The position numbers were made by a program, and so were the translations under genes. This document shows, piece after piece, positions 11,766 through 23,088 of a stretch of 64,000 bases of DNA. The stretch's first letter is position 1. Every line of letters begins with the position of its first letter. The stretch covers positions 367,145,105 to 367,209,104 of the forward strand of contig CM022297.1 of the NCBI GenBank assembly GCA_011799875.1, read 5' to 3'. The notes under the pieces were generated by a model. That model had not been told where the DNA came from. It saw nothing but the letters and a program-made list of their open reading frames with translations, and searched no databases. This stretch comes from Thinopyrum elongatum. Its lineage: Eukaryota; Streptophyta; Magnoliopsida; Poales; Poaceae.

Positions 11766-13334
11766 TGATACATCTCCAACGTATATATAATTTTTGATTG
11801 GTCCATGCTATTATATTATCCATCTTGTATGTTTTATATGCATTCTTATGCTATTTTATATCATTTTTTGGGACTAACCTATTAACATAGTGCCCAGTGC
11901 CAGTAGCTATTTTTTCCTTGGTTTTGTCTTTTACAGAAAATGAATACCAAACGGAACGAAACTTTTTGAGGATTTTTCTTGGACCAGAAGACACCCAGGA
12001 ACCTTCGGGAGGGGGTCAGAGGGGCCACCAGTTGGTGACAAGCTCGGGAGGTGCACCCTAGGGGAGTGCCCCAGGCTTGTGGGCCCCCCTGATGCTCCTC
12101 CAAACCTAATCCTTGCTCTATAAATACCCAAATATTCCCTGTATACTAGAGGGCACACCAAAAATACTTTTTCGCCACTGCAAGTTTCTCTCCTCGTGAG
12201 ATCCCATCTGGAGACCTGTTCTGGTACTCCGCCGGAGGGGGATTCGATCACGGAGGGCCTCTACATCAACCTTGCTGCCCTTCCGATGACGTGTGAGTAG
12301 TTTACCACAGACCTACGGGTCCATAGCTATTAGCTAGATGGCTTCTTCTCTCTCTTTGATCTTCAATACAATGTTCTCCTCGATGTTCTTGGAGATCCAC
12401 TTGATGTAATCTTCTTTTGCGGTGCGTTTGTTGAGATCTGTTGAATTGTGGATTTATGATCTGATTATCTATGAATATTATTTGAGTCTTCTCTGAACTC
12501 TTTTATGCATGATTAAGATAGCTTTGTATTTCTCTCTGATCTATTGATTTGCTTTGGCCAACTAGATTAATTTTTCTTGCAATGGGAGAGGTGCTTTGTA
12601 GTGGGTTCAATCTTGTGGTACTCAATCCCAGTGACAGAAAGGGACATGACACGTATATGTATTGTTGCCACTAAGGATAAAAAGGCGGGGTTTATTCATA
12701 TTGATTGGATATATCCCTCTACATCATGTCATCTTGCTTAAGGCATTACTCCGTTCTTGTTAACTTAATACACTAGATGCATGCTGGATAGCGGTCGATG
12801 TGTGGAGTAATAGTAGTATATGCAGGCAGGAGTCGGTCTACTTGTCACGGACGTGATGCCTATATTCATGATCGTTGCCTTAGATATCGTCATGACTTTG
12901 CATTTATCTATCAATTGCTCAATAGTAATTTGTTTACCCACCGTATGTGTTCTTTCAAGAGAGAAGGCTCTAGAGAAAACTATGGCCCCTGGGTCTATTT
13001 TTATCATATTATTTTCAGATCTACAAAACTAAAAACCCAAAAATACTTTGCGGTAATTTATTTACCTTTACTTTAATTTGCACTTTTATTTATCTTTTAT
13101 ACCTATCAGTATCAGATCTCATCCTTGCAAGTAACCGTGAAGGGATTGACAACCCCTTTATCGTGTTGGTGCAAGTATTTGTTTGTTTGTGTAGGTGCAA
13201 CCATTGGTGACTTGTGTGTTCCTCCTACTGGGTTGATACCTTGGTTCTCAAACTGAGGGAAATACTTATCTCTACTTTGCTGCATCACCCTTTCCTCTTT
13301 AAGGGAAAAACCAACGCAAGCTCAAGAAGTAGCA
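11766..13334 (+). repeat. 5' LTR of element B
   Basis: It starts TGATACATCTCCAACGTATA and ends ...CTCAAGAAGTAGCA. The length of about 1.57 kb matches the 3' LTR of element D (57328-58904), to which it is closely similar throughout. Confidence 0.85.
12118..12126 (+). promoter_or_regulatory. TATA box in the U3 region of LTR B
   Basis: CTATAAATA is followed by 'cccaaatattccc'. The same box occurs at the equivalent place in the other LTRs of this type (9163-9171, 17818-17826, 57688-57696), so it is the probable Pol II core promoter setting the U3/R boundary about 30 nt downstream. Confidence 0.65.
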
Positions 13335-13345
13335 GGAAGAATTTC

Positions 13346-13362
13346 TGGCGCCGTTGCCGGGG
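13346..13362 (+). other. Primer-binding site, tRNA-Asp(GUC) type (element B)
   Basis: TGGCGCCGTTGCCGGGG is complementary to the 3' end of plant tRNA-Asp(GUC) including CCA. It lies 11 nt after the LTR terminus at 13334. A tRNA-Asp primer is usual for Athila-lineage gypsy elements. Confidence 0.85.
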
Positions 13363-13559
13363 AGGATCTACATCAAGCCTACCAAGTACCCATCATAAAC
13401 TCTCATCTCTTGCATTTACATTATTTTCCATTTGCCTCTCATTTTCCTCTCCCCCACTTCTAAAACGTTTTCATAAAAACACAAAAATATTTGCCTTCTT
13501 TTCGTTCGTATTTTCATTTTTTTTATTTGCTTGTGTGCTACATTGCTTGCTTTGTCGTC

Positions 13560-14699
13560 ATGTCTCAATCTAATGGTATTGATCTTTACCATAGAAAGTT
13601 GGAAGAAATTGAAAATAATGCAAAAAGCTTCATGTCTTTGCAATTTGAGCATAATAGTTTCTTTAGGAACAAACTTAAAGAACAGAATACGATGATTGAC
13701 TATATTAATAAAGAGCTTGATGATGTTAATAAGGAAGTTACTGGACTTAAATCTCAACTCGTTCATATTCAAAGTTTAGTTGGTGAAATTTCTGACAAAC
13801 AAACTACGTTAATAAATAGGATGGCTGCTAAAACCGAATCTTTGAATCATGATGAAGATCTTAAAGTTATTGGTGTGACTCCTATTGAATCTTTTTTTGC
13901 TAATATAAAACTTGATAAAGAAGGGACTGGAGATGAGTCAACTTTAGCTAGAAGGCGTCCCAATAATTTGGAGGGTGAAGATCTTAATGAAAAAATTGAT
14001 ACAAGTGGGTTTGGCGAGGTCAAAACTTTAACTAGTGATGAGCCAACTCTTTTGGATTTCAAGGATTTTAATTATGATAATTGTTCTTTGATTGATTGTA
14101 TTTCCTTGTTACAATCTATGCTTAATTCACCTCATGCGTATAATCAAAATAAAGCTTTTACTAAACATATCGTTGATGCTATGATGAAATCTTTTGAAGA
14201 AAAACTTGAATTAGAAGTTTCAATCCCTAGAAAGCTTTATGATGAGTGGGAACCTACTATTAAGATCAAGATTAAAGATTATGAGTGCAATGCTTTGTGT
14301 GATTCTGGTGCTAGCGTTTCCACTATTCCAAAAAAATTATGTGATGTGCTAGGTTTCCATCAACTTGAGGATTGTTCTTTAAATTTGCACTTAGCAGATT
14401 CTACTATTAAGAAACCTATGGGAAGAATTAATGATTTTCTTATAGTTGCAAATAGGAATTATGTGCCCGTAGATTTTATTGTGCTTGATATAGATTGCAA
14501 TCCTACATGCCCTATTATTCTTGGTAGACCTTTCCTTAGAACGATTGGTGCAATTATTGATATGAAAGAAGGAAACATTAGATTTCAATTTCCATTAAGG
14601 AAGGGCAGGGAACACTTTCCAAGAAAGAAAATTAAGTTGCCATATGAATCTATTATGAGGGCCACTTATGGATTGAATACCAAATATGACAATACCTAG
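13560..14699 (+). CDS. Coiled-coil plus retropepsin-like protein of element B
   Basis: A single uninterrupted ORF of 379 aa starts at ATG 13560 (MSQSNGID). Residues of roughly 15-95 are rich in E, K, L and I in heptad-like order and look like a coiled coil. A linker follows to about residue 235. The C-terminal part resembles the Athila-type aspartic protease: an active-site CDSGASVSTIP with the catalytic Asp at residue 248, then PIILGRPFLRTIGA at about 318-331, the flap/second-half motif. There is no gag zinc knuckle and no polymerase. The likely role is polyprotein processing or assembly for particles supplied in trans; this is inference. The ORF is followed at once by the conserved hairpin. 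Intactness in such a degraded region suggests recent activity. Confidence 0.8.
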   Translation: MSQSNGIDLYHRKLEEIENNAKSFMSLQFEHNSFFRNKLKEQNTMIDYINKELDDVNKEVTGLKSQLVHIQSLVGEISDKQTTLINRMAAKTESLNHDEDLKVIGVTPIESFFANIKLDKEGTGDESTLARRRPNNLEGEDLNEKIDTSGFGEVKTLTSDEPTLLDFKDFNYDNCSLIDCISLLQSMLNSPHAYNQNKAFTKHIVDAMMKSFEEKLELEVSIPRKLYDEWEPTIKIKIKDYECNALCDSGASVSTIPKKLCDVLGFHQLEDCSLNLHLADSTIKKPMGRINDFLIVANRNYVPVDFIVLDIDCNPTCPIILGRPFLRTIGAIIDMKEGNIRFQFPLRKGREHFPRKKIKLPYESIMRATYGLNTKYDNT

Positions 14700-17558
14700 A
14701 TCTATGCAATATGCATAGCTAGGGGCGTAAATCAATAACGCTTTTTGGGAGGCAACACAATTTTATTTTATCTTTTTTGTTCTTGCTTCTTTTTTTCAAC
14801 AAATATGCAATTATACTTCTGTTATGACTGTGTTTTAATGTTTTAATTAGTGTTTGAGCCAAGTAAGACCTTTGGGATGATTTGGAAGATCGTTTATTTG
14901 ATTCTGAGAAAAAATAGAAACTTTTGCGTCCAGTAGTAGAAGTGTTAAAATTTGCTGGAACGTGGAAAAATTCTGAATTTTTTACACAAGATTGATATAC
15001 AGATTGCCTATGTTTTCCTAATGTTTCAGAATTTTTGGAGTTACAAAAGTATGATCTTAATTTGGGTCTTTACAGACTGTTCTGTTTTTGACAAATTCTG
15101 TTTTCATTGTGTTGTTCGCTTATTTTGATGGATCTATGGGTAGAATCGGGGGCTATGAGCCATTGTGAAGTTAGAATACAGTAGATATAATGTAAATATA
15201 GAATTGTAATGAGTTTACAACAGTACCTAAAAGTTGATATTTGTTTTATTATACTAACGGGTCTCACAAGTTTTCTGTTGAGTTTTGTGTTGTGAAGTTT
15301 TCATGTTTTGGGTGAAGTTTCGATGGACTATGGAATAAGGAGTGGCAAGAGCATAAGCTTGGGGATGCCCAAGTCACCCCAAGGTAATATTCAAGGACAA
15401 CCAAGCATCTAAGCTTGGGGATGCCCCGGATGGCATCCCCTCTTTTGTCTACGATCCATCGGTAAATTACTTGAGGCTATCTTTTATTCACCACATGATA
15501 TGTGTTTTGCTTAGAGCGTCTTGTATTATATGAGTATTTGAGTTTTAGTTTGCCACAATCATCCTTTCTTTACACACCTTTTGAGAGGGACACGCATTAA
15601 TCATGAATTTATTAGAATACTCTATGTGCTTCACTTATATCTTTATAGCTAGGTAGTTGCTCTAGTGCTTCACTTATATCTTTTAGAGCACGACAAAGGT
15701 TATATTTTGAAGAAATTGATGAACTCTCATGCTTCACTTATATTATTTTGAGAGTCTTATAAATACTATGGCAATTTGCTTAGGTTATGAATTTAGTCCT
15801 AATATGATGGGTATTCAAGAGGGATATAATAAAAACTTTCATGAAGATCATTGAATATATGAGAAGTTTGATTCCTTGCAATTGTTTTGAGATATAAAGA
15901 TGGTGATATTAGAGTCATGCTAGTGAGTAATTGTGGTTTAGTAAGAATATTTGTGTTAAGGTTTGTGATTCCCGAAGCATGCACGTATGGTCTCTCGTTA
16001 TGCGATGAAGTTGGAGCATGATTTATTTTTTATTATCTTCCTTATGAGTGGCGGTCGGGGATGAGCGATGTTCTTTTCCTACCAATCTATCCCCCTAGGA
16101 GCATGCATAGTAGCACTTTGCTTCGAGGGCTAATAAACTTTTACAATAAGTATGTGACTTCTATATGACTAATGTTGAGTCCATAGATTATACACACTCT
16201 CACACTTCCACATTTTGCTAGCCTCTTCGGTACCATGCATTGCCCTTTATCACCTTGAGAGTTGGTCCAAACATCGCCGGTGCATCCAAACCCCGTGATA
16301 TGATACGCTCTTTCACACATAGGCCACCTTATATATTCCCCAAAACAGCCACCATACCTACCTATTATGACATTTCCATAGCCATTCCGAGATATATTGC
16401 CATGCCACTTCCACCGTTCTATTTTATTATGACACATACCATCATTGTCATATTGCTTTGCATGATCATATAGTTGACATAGTATTTGTGGCTTGGCCAC
16501 CGTTCATATTTTTTATACATGTCACGCTACATCATTGCATATCCCGGTACACTGCCGGAGGCATTCATATAGAGTCATATTTTTGTTCTAGTATCGAGTT
16601 GTAATTCTTGAGTTGTAAGTAAATAAAAGTGTGATGATCATCATTATTAGAGCATTGTCCCATGTGAGGAAAGGATGATGGAGACTATGAATCCGCCACA
16701 AGTCGGGATGAGACTCCGGACTTAAATAAAAAAGAGCCCAAAGAGCCCAAAATAAAAAAAGAGGCCAAAGTGCCCAAAACAAAAAAGAGAAAAAAAGAAA
16801 AAAATTAGAGAAAAAGAGAGAAGGGACAATGTTACTATCCTTTTCCACACTTGTGCTTCAAAGTAGCACCATGTTCCTCATGATAGAGAGTCTTCTATTT
16901 TGTCACTTTCATATATCACTAGTGGGAATTTTTCATTATAGAACTTGGCTTGTATATTCCAATGATGGGCTTCCTCAAATGCCCTAGGTCTTCGTGAGCA
17001 AGCAAGTTGGATGCACACCCACTTAGTTTTCCTTTTGAGCTTTCATACACTTATAGCTCTAGTGCATCCGTTGCATGGCAATCCCTACTCCTTGAATTGA
17101 CATCAATTGATGGGAATCTCCATAGCCCATTGATTAGCCTCGTCAATTTGAGACTTTCTCCTTTTTTGTCTTCTCCACACAACTTCCACCATCATATTCT
17201 ATTCCACCCATAGTGCTATATTCATGGCTCACGCTCATGTATTGCGTGAGAGTTAAAAAAGCTGAAGCGCGTTAAAAAGTATGAACCAATTGCTTGGCTT
17301 GTCATAGGGGTTGTGCATGATAAATATTTTGTGTTAAGAAGATAGAGCCTAACAAGATTATATGATTTCGCAGGGAGAACTTTCTTTAGCCATGATATTT
17401 TGAGAAGACATGATTGCTTTTTAGTATGCTTGAAGTATTATTGTTTTTATGCCAATATTAAAATTTTGTTTTGAATCTTATGGATCTGAATATTCATGCC
17501 ACATTAAGAAAGATTACATGATAAACATGTTAGGTAGCATTCCACATCAAAAATTCTA
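14700..17558 (+). other. 3' untranslated region of element B
   Basis: No gene is seen. It holds the post-ORF hairpin at about 14739-14758 (one arm weakened), two PPT-like AAGCTTGGGGATGCC strings (about 15355 and 15412), the second forming a 9-bp hairpin (15417-15440), and an A-rich tract near 16720-16830. It is very similar to 54378-57250 of element D, although the ORFs of the two elements are unrelated. Confidence 0.7.
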
Positions 17559-19025
17559 TTTTATATCATTTTTGGGACTAACTTATTAACCTAGTGCCCA
17601 GGACCAGTTGTTGTTTTTTCCTTGTTTTTTTCTTTGCAGAAAATCAATACCAAACGGAACGAAATTTTTTGACGATTTTTCTTGGACCACAAGACACCCT
17701 GCTTCGGGAGGAGGCCAGAAGAGCCACGAGTCAATGACAAGCTCATAGGGCGTGCCCTAGGGGGACGCCCTGCAAGCTTATGGGGCCCCCGTGACTCCTC
17801 TAGCCCTAATTCTTGATCTATAAATACCCAAATATTCCCCGTATACAAGAGGGTGCACCAAAAATACTTTTCTGCCGCCGCAAGTTTCTGTCCTCGTGAG
17901 ATCCCATCTGGAGACCTGTTCCGGTACTCCGCCGGAGGGGGATTCGATCATGGAGGGCCTCTACATCAACCTTGCTGCCCTTTCGATGACGTGTGAGTAG
18001 TTTACCATAGACCTACGGGTCCATAGCTTGTAGCTAGATGGCTTCTTCTCTCTCTTTGATCTTCAATACAATGTTCTCCTTGATGTTCTTGGAGATCTAT
18101 TCGAGCTAATCTTCTTTTCGGTGCGTTTGTTGAGATCCGATGAATTGTGGATTTATGATCAGATTATCTATGAATATTATTTGAGTCTCATCTGAACTCT
18201 TTTATGCATGATTAAGATAGCTTTGTATTTCTCTCCGATCTATTTATTTGGTTTGGCCAACTAGATTGATTTTTCTTGCAATGGGAGAGGTGCTTTGTAG
18301 TGGGTTCAATCTTGCGGTGCTCAATCCCAGTGATAGAAAGGGACATGCCACGTATTTGTATTATTGCCACTAAGGATAAACAGATGGGGTTTGTTCATAT
18401 TGATTGGATCTATCCCTCTACATAATGTCATCTTGCTTAATGCGTTACTCCATTCTTGTTAACTTAATACACTAGATGCATGCTGGATAGTGGTCGATGT
18501 GTGGAGTAATAGTAGTAGATGTAGGCAGGAGTCAGTCTACTTGTCACGGACGTGATGCCTATATACATGATCATTTCCTTAGATATCGTCATAACTTTAC
18601 GCTTTTCTATCAATTGCTCAACAATAATTTGTTTACCCACCGTATGCTTTCTTTCAAGAGAGAAGCCTCTAGTGAAAACTATGGCCCCCAGTTCTATCTT
18701 TTATCATATTATTTTCAGATCTATAAAATCAAAAATACCTTGCCGCAATTTATTTACTTTTATTTTATTTAGCACTTTTACTTATCTTTTATATCTATCA
18801 CTATCAGATCTCATCCTTGTAAGTAACCATGAAGGGATTCACAACACCTTTATCGCGTTGGGTGCAAGTATTTGTTTGTTTGTGTAGGTGCAATTATTGG
18901 AGACTTGTGTGTTCCTCCTACTGGATTGATACCTTGGTTCTTAATTGAGGGAAATACTTATCTCTACTTTGCTGCATCACCCTTTCCTCTTCAAGCGAAA
19001 AACCAACGCAAGCTCAAGAAGTAGC
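17559..19025 (+). repeat. 3' LTR of element B, 5'-truncated
   Basis: The text passes from the 3' region ('ccacatcaaaaattct') directly into the middle of U3 ('attttatatcatttttggga'). Comparison with element D (57270-57425) shows that about 150 bp, covering the PPT and the first part of the LTR, are missing. A TATA-like CTATAAATA remains at 17818-17826. The LTR ends at ...AGAAGTAGC, where the CACTA1 fragment takes over. Confidence 0.8.
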
Positions 19026-19490
19026 GGCCGCCGTCGCGGATCTGACCGCCGCCAGCCAGCCCCCCTCAGCGCCGGCGCAGGGCCCCGCCCCGCGGGAGCA
19101 CTGTCGCGGATCTGGCCGCCGCCAGCCAGCCCCCCGGCGCCGGCGCCCGCACACGCACCGGCCGTCCAACCTGCCGTCGAGCTGCCGCCGGAACAAGTGG
19201 TCCTCCGTGAGGACGGCGATCGCCTACAGGCGTCAGAGGCGACTGCAGCGGCGGCGCCTACGAGGGAAGCTGCCGAGGTAGCGCCCGCAATCGACGCCGC
19301 CGCGGCCATGGCGACAGAGGAGGCCGCGATGGCGCCGGTGTAGGAGGAGGAGGTGGCACCGGCGGAGGAGGATGACGGCCCCGTCGACTGGGACAACATC
19401 GTCGCAGACAGCAGCAGCGATGACGGCGGTGACGGTGATGGCGCTGTCGTGATCGACCTGCTCGCTAGCGACAACGATGATTATATGTAA
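19026..19490 (+). pseudogene. C-terminal ORF remnant of CACTA1
   Basis: A GC-rich frame rich in Ala and Pro is interrupted by TAG at 19341-19343. It then continues in the same frame as an acidic tail containing PVDWDNIVADSSSDD and stops at TAA 19488-19490. Acidic tails of this kind close one of the CACTA proteins in Triticeae elements as far as I recall; the function is uncertain. A diverged tandem duplication of about 71 bp ('gtcgcggatctg-ccgccgcc') lies at 19034-19140. Confidence 0.5.
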
Positions 19491-19519
19491 AATATATCTA
19501 TGTTGAATGAAAATGCAAT

Positions 19520-19785
19520 TTGAAAAATAGATCTATGTTGAATTTTATGCCGGTGGGGTGCCGGGCGGCGGGCCGGGGCGGCGTGCAGGAGCAGCGGGGC
19601 ATGGGGGGGGGGCGGAGCGGCGTGCGGCTGGGGGGCTTAGCGGCGGGTCGTCGGTGGTGGCGGGCGGTGGGCCAGGGCGGCGTGGGGTCGGGGGCGGCGG
19701 CGGGGTGCGGCCGGGGGGAGAGAGGAGGGATTGGGAGACGGAGAGAGGAGGGGGTGGGCCGTTAGGTAGGGGCTTGTTTGCCGTC
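19520..19785. other. GC-rich noncoding spacer in CACTA1
   Basis: Very G-rich on the plus strand. Several overlapping frames stay open in both directions because of base composition. None has a motif, and I do not call a gene. Confidence 0.5.
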
Positions 19786-20073
19786 CGCTCTTTGCCGTCA
19801 GCTAGCAGACAGTAAAGAGGGAGGGGGTGGGCCGTTCCAATAGCTGGCCTCCACTGGACCCCACCTATCTCTTTGCCGTCATCTAGCAGACGGCAAAGTT
19901 TCTTTGCCATCGGCTTGCGGATGACAAAGAAAGGGCCGATGGAAAGAGTATCTTTGCCATCAGCCCTTTCTTTGCCGTCTGTTTTTGGTCAGCGGACGGA
20001 AAATACCTTCTTTGCCATCGGTTAGCCGACGACAAAGAACATGCTAATGGCAAATTCTCTGATTCCAGTAGTG

Positions 20074-20254
20074 TTGCCCGAACCTGGGTAAACTGCCATG
20101 TTCATCTTCTTCCTTGTTCGTGTGAATCGAGCTAGGCCTTGGGGCGACGGGCTGGTTGGCTGGTTAGGTTGAGTTCTTCGCACACGCCCCAGAGTTCGAA
20201 CCTTTCTTGGGTCTGCGGAGCCCTGAATCCAACATTTGGCGCGCCAGGTAGGGG
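20074..20254 (+). repeat. End of the 5' LTR and PBS of element E1
   Basis: The LTR tail includes 'cgaacctgggtaaa', shared with the E2 LTR near 30504, and ends ...TCCAACA at 20234. TGGCGCGCCAGGTAGGGG at 20237-20254 is the PBS-like motif I associate with Tat-type gypsy elements. I do not assign the tRNA. Confidence 0.65.
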
Positions 20255-20306
20255 CGTTTCGAAGCCTCTCCTCCACCGTTCGTTCCGCTGCTGTTCTGTC
20301 GCTCCT

Positions 20307-21737
20307 ATGGCGGACGCTCGCCGTGTTCGTGCCGAGCGCCGGGCCGCTCGCGTCGCCCGGACGGCGCCTGTGGGAAACGATGCTCCTCGCCGCTCTGCCT
20401 CCCCGGCGGCTAACGCCGCCACTGACCCTGCTGCTCGTGAACAGCAGGATTCGTCGCTGCCACCGTCCGTGCGGTGCGATGGTCGCACCGCAACTCCATC
20501 ACCCACTCCGGCCGCGCCGTTGTCTTCTCATGTTTGTCGCGGGCCGGCAAACGCGCAGGCTGCGCTGCTCATGGCGCAAGAGCTTCTGCGTTACCGCCCG
20601 GCCAACGACCTCTACGACGACTGGCTCGGCCGCATCGCCGAGCTCGTCAACGCCGCTGGTGAGGCCCCTGCACCATCCCGTTCGCCCCGTCCCCCGCCGT
20701 CCCTGGCGGGCGATGTGGCTCACGGCGCACCTCCTCCTCCTCCTCTGCGTGGCGTGGACGCCGAGCCCAGGCGAGAGGCACCCCAACGCGACCCGCCGCA
20801 CAGGGCGCCGGCGCGTGATGAAGACCGCGTGCCGCTGTAGGCGGTAGCGCGCAGGCACCAAGATCAAGCTCCCCCCATGCGACCGACACCTGTGAGTGCG
20901 GCAGGCTGCCGTGCTTTCACCCCGGAGCTGCACCGCGTCGTTTGGCCTGGCAAGTTCAAGCCGGATCTGCCTCCACACTACGACGGCACCCCCAACCCCG
21001 CTGAGTTCCTCCAGCTCTACGAGCTGAGCATCGAGGCAACGAACGGCAACGACAAGGTCATGGCGAACTGGTTCCCCATGGCCCTCAAGGACGATGCGCG
21101 TTCTTGGCTCCTGAACCTCCCGGTGGGGTCGATATCCTCCTGGGACGAGCTACGCGAGCGCTTCATCGTCAACTTCCAGGGCACCCGCGATCGCGCTCCT
21201 GCAGCAGGTGACCTGCGGCACATAAAGCAGCAGCCGGGCGAGACCTTGCACAAGTACATACAACGCTTCATGAACGTTCGCCTCAAGATCCCGAAGGTGT
21301 CAGACGAGGCCATCATCACGGTGTTCTCTGATGGTGTCCGGGGCGTCAAGATGAAGGAGGAGCTCGCCATCCACAAGGACTTGTGTTCAGCTCTGGAGAT
21401 GTTCAACATGGCAACCAGATGCGCGAGGGCCGAGGAAGGTCGCCTCTCCCTCCTAGAGCTTTCGGAGGTCTATCCTGAAGACAAGAAGGCCAAGGCTAAG
21501 GAAGTGAAGCGTAAGGGACCCGCCGTGCTGGCCGCGGAGCCTGAGATGAAGGGTGGCCATGACCATGATGAGCCTCCCAGGGGCAACCGCCCGGTCTGCG
21601 TCTTCCACAACGTCCATAGCCACAACACCAATGACTGCCAGGAGCTCAGGGCAACCCGCGATGGGCGCATCGGCCGCCGCCCCGAGCACAGCGATCGTGG
21701 CTATGGCCGCGGAGGAGGCCGCGGTGGAGGCCATTAG
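20307..21737 (+). pseudogene. gag of element E1, with one in-frame TAG
   Basis: The frame starts at ATG 20307 (MADARRVRAE). It is stopped by TAG at 20838-20840 and continues in the same frame to a second TAG at 21735-21737. The central part (about 20910-21460) matches the retrotransposon gag domain: a WPGKFKPDLPPHYDG start, then NWFPMALKDDARSWLLNLP and a coiled tail. A zinc-knuckle-like C-x2-H-x4-H-x4-C lies at 21597-21638 (CVFHNVHSHNTNDC), followed by an Arg/Gly-rich tail. Gag would form the particle core and bind RNA. A frameshift lies downstream near 21985 before the protease. Two or more lesions make this copy inactive. Confidence 0.75.
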
Positions 21738-22058
21738 GACAACCGCGACCCCTGCCAGGACTGGCGCGACCAACCCCATGAGGACCGCTGGTAGGGCCAG
21801 CCTCGTGAGGGCCCTTGCCGGGACCAGCCTCGTGAGGATCGCCCCCAGGGCAATGCCGGCCTCCATCCGCTGCCACCACCACCAAGGAGAAACGACGACA
21901 ACCGCCAAGATGATAGGCTAGGGGCTTCCAAGAGCCTCGCGCGATCGCGTGCATCCTGGGTGGCGCTCAAGCTCCCGCCTCTCATCGCTCTTCAAGCAGT
22001 TCGCTCGTGAGGTGAATGCAGCCCTCCCCAAGCTCGAGGCGTCGTGCCCCCTCAGGTG

Positions 22059-22380
22059 CACTACTGGAATCAGGATCTTTGCCGTCAGCCAGCTCTTTGC
22101 CGTCAGCTAGCTGACGGCAAAGAAGCTCTTTGCCATCAGCTAAAGGAAAGCTGACGGCAAAGAGAGAGCTGACGGCAAAGATCATGTTTGCCGTCAGCTA
22201 GCGGACGGCATAGAAGCTTTCCCGTCCGCTAGCAGACGGCAAAGAGGGAGGGTGGCCCACTAGCGAGAACCACCTAACGGCCACTTTCTTTGCCGTTCGC
22301 TAGCGGACGGCAAAGAAAATGGCCAACCTAACGTCCGTTAGCTAGGCTCCTTGCCGTCTGCTAGCAGGCGGCAAAGAGCT
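22059..22380. repeat. Left subterminal repeat array of CACTA2
   Basis: It contains many copies of TTTGCCGTC and its reverse complement. The string at 22095-22122 is a perfect 28-bp palindrome (arm CTTTGCCGTCAGCT). Others lie near 22196-22225, 22289-22318 and 22350-22378. In CACTA elements such repeats bind the element-encoded DNA-binding protein; that role here is by analogy. Confidence 0.8.
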
Positions 22381-22850
22381 GTGACCTAACTAAAAAGCGG
22401 CCAACGCGCACCCCACCCCTCTCTCTGTCCGCTCTCTCTCTCCCTTGCCCGAGCCGCCGCCGCCCCTCACCCGCACCACCACCCCCATCGCCGGCCGCCC
22501 CACCCCCGTGCCCGAGCCGCCGCCGCCCCGCGCCACCCCCGTTCAGGCAGTTACAGAACAGGAATGAAAGAAACAAAGAAAAACGAAAGCACCACGTACG
22601 AGATGACGACGCACCGGCCCACCATCGTTGCTGGCCGCCCCGCCGCGAAAGCCCCGCGCCAGGCCCCGGAGACGCGCCCGCCGGCCCGCGCCGCGCCGCC
22701 TCGCCCCTTCTTGTGGTGATTTTTTTTCTATTTTTTTAGATTTAGTTTATGTTTGTTTAGTTTAGTTTAGGTTAGTTTAGTTTAGTTTAGGTTAGTTTAG
22801 GTTAATTTAGTTTATTTAGGTTTATTTTTCTATTTTTTAAGAATAAACAA
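22381..22850. other. Noncoding spacer of CACTA2
   Basis: A C-rich stretch (to about 22720) is followed by a TTTAG(G/T)TTAG low-complexity tract (22735-22820). I see no gene. Open frames on the minus strand at 22361-22576 reflect composition. Confidence 0.5.
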
Positions 22851-23040
22851 GAAAGATGGAAAAAAAGAAGTAAAAGAAGAAGAGGAAGAAAAAGAAGAAG
22901 AGGAAGAAGAAGAAGATAAAAAAAAGAATAATAAGTAGAAGAAGAAGAAGAAGAAGAAGAAGAAGAAGAAGAAGAAGAAGAAGAAGAAGAAGAAGATGAA
23001 AAAAAAGAAGTAGAAGTAGAAGATGAAAAAAAGAAGTAGG
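22850..23040 (+). repeat. Purine tract dominated by (GAA)n
   Basis: Almost pure purine on the plus strand, with an uninterrupted (AGA)n run of about 60 bp at 22937-22996. Long Ser- or Phe-only frames on the minus strand come from this repeat and are not genes. A pyrimidine counterpart lies at 25689-25770, on the other side of the transposase. Confidence 0.85.
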
Positions 23041-23088
23041 AAAAGGGGGCGCCCGGGGACGAGCGGGTTAGGGGGTTCCTCGACGTCG

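Larger units (their letters stand above)
11766..19025 (+). mobile_element. Element B: non-autonomous Athila-lineage element carrying a protease ORF
   Basis: It has a 5' LTR (11766-13334), a near-perfect tRNA-Asp PBS (13346), one intact ORF (13560-14699), about 2.9 kb of noncoding 3' sequence and a 3' LTR that lacks its first part. It carries no RT, RNase H or integrase. It inserted into inverted element F, with the 5-bp left flank TTCCT. No matching right flank survives, because a CACTA fragment starts at 19026, one base short of the expected LTR terminus. Confidence 0.85.
19026..20073 (+). mobile_element. CACTA1: right-hand fragment of a CACTA transposon
   Basis: The right end reads ...GATTCCAGTAGTG (20061-20073), the reverse complement of CACTACTGGAATC, which matches the left end of CACTA2. 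Subterminal TTTGCCGTC/GACGGCAAA repeats fill 19785-20045. The left end is absent, and the fragment begins with GC-rich coding-like sequence abutting LTR B. The right flank is the LTR of element E1, so CACTA1 probably inserted into that LTR, and a later deletion removed its left side together with the start of E1. Confidence 0.8.

Noticed and set aside
13346..13362. tRNA-Asp gene fragment
   Set aside because: Only the complement of the tRNA 3' end is present, directly after an LTR: a primer-binding site.
19545..19910. Overlapping Pro/Gly/Arg-rich frames on both strands
   Set aside because: Extreme GC content keeps all frames open; no start context, motif or homolog is recognisable.
20838..20840. 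Programmed amber readthrough in E1 gag
   Set aside because: The following GCG GTA context is not a known plant readthrough signal, the element has further lesions, and TAG stops are spread over unrelated genes in the window.
20236..20847. Open frames overlapping E1 gag in other frames
   Set aside because: Shadows of the gag frame; codon usage and motifs support only the 20307 frame.
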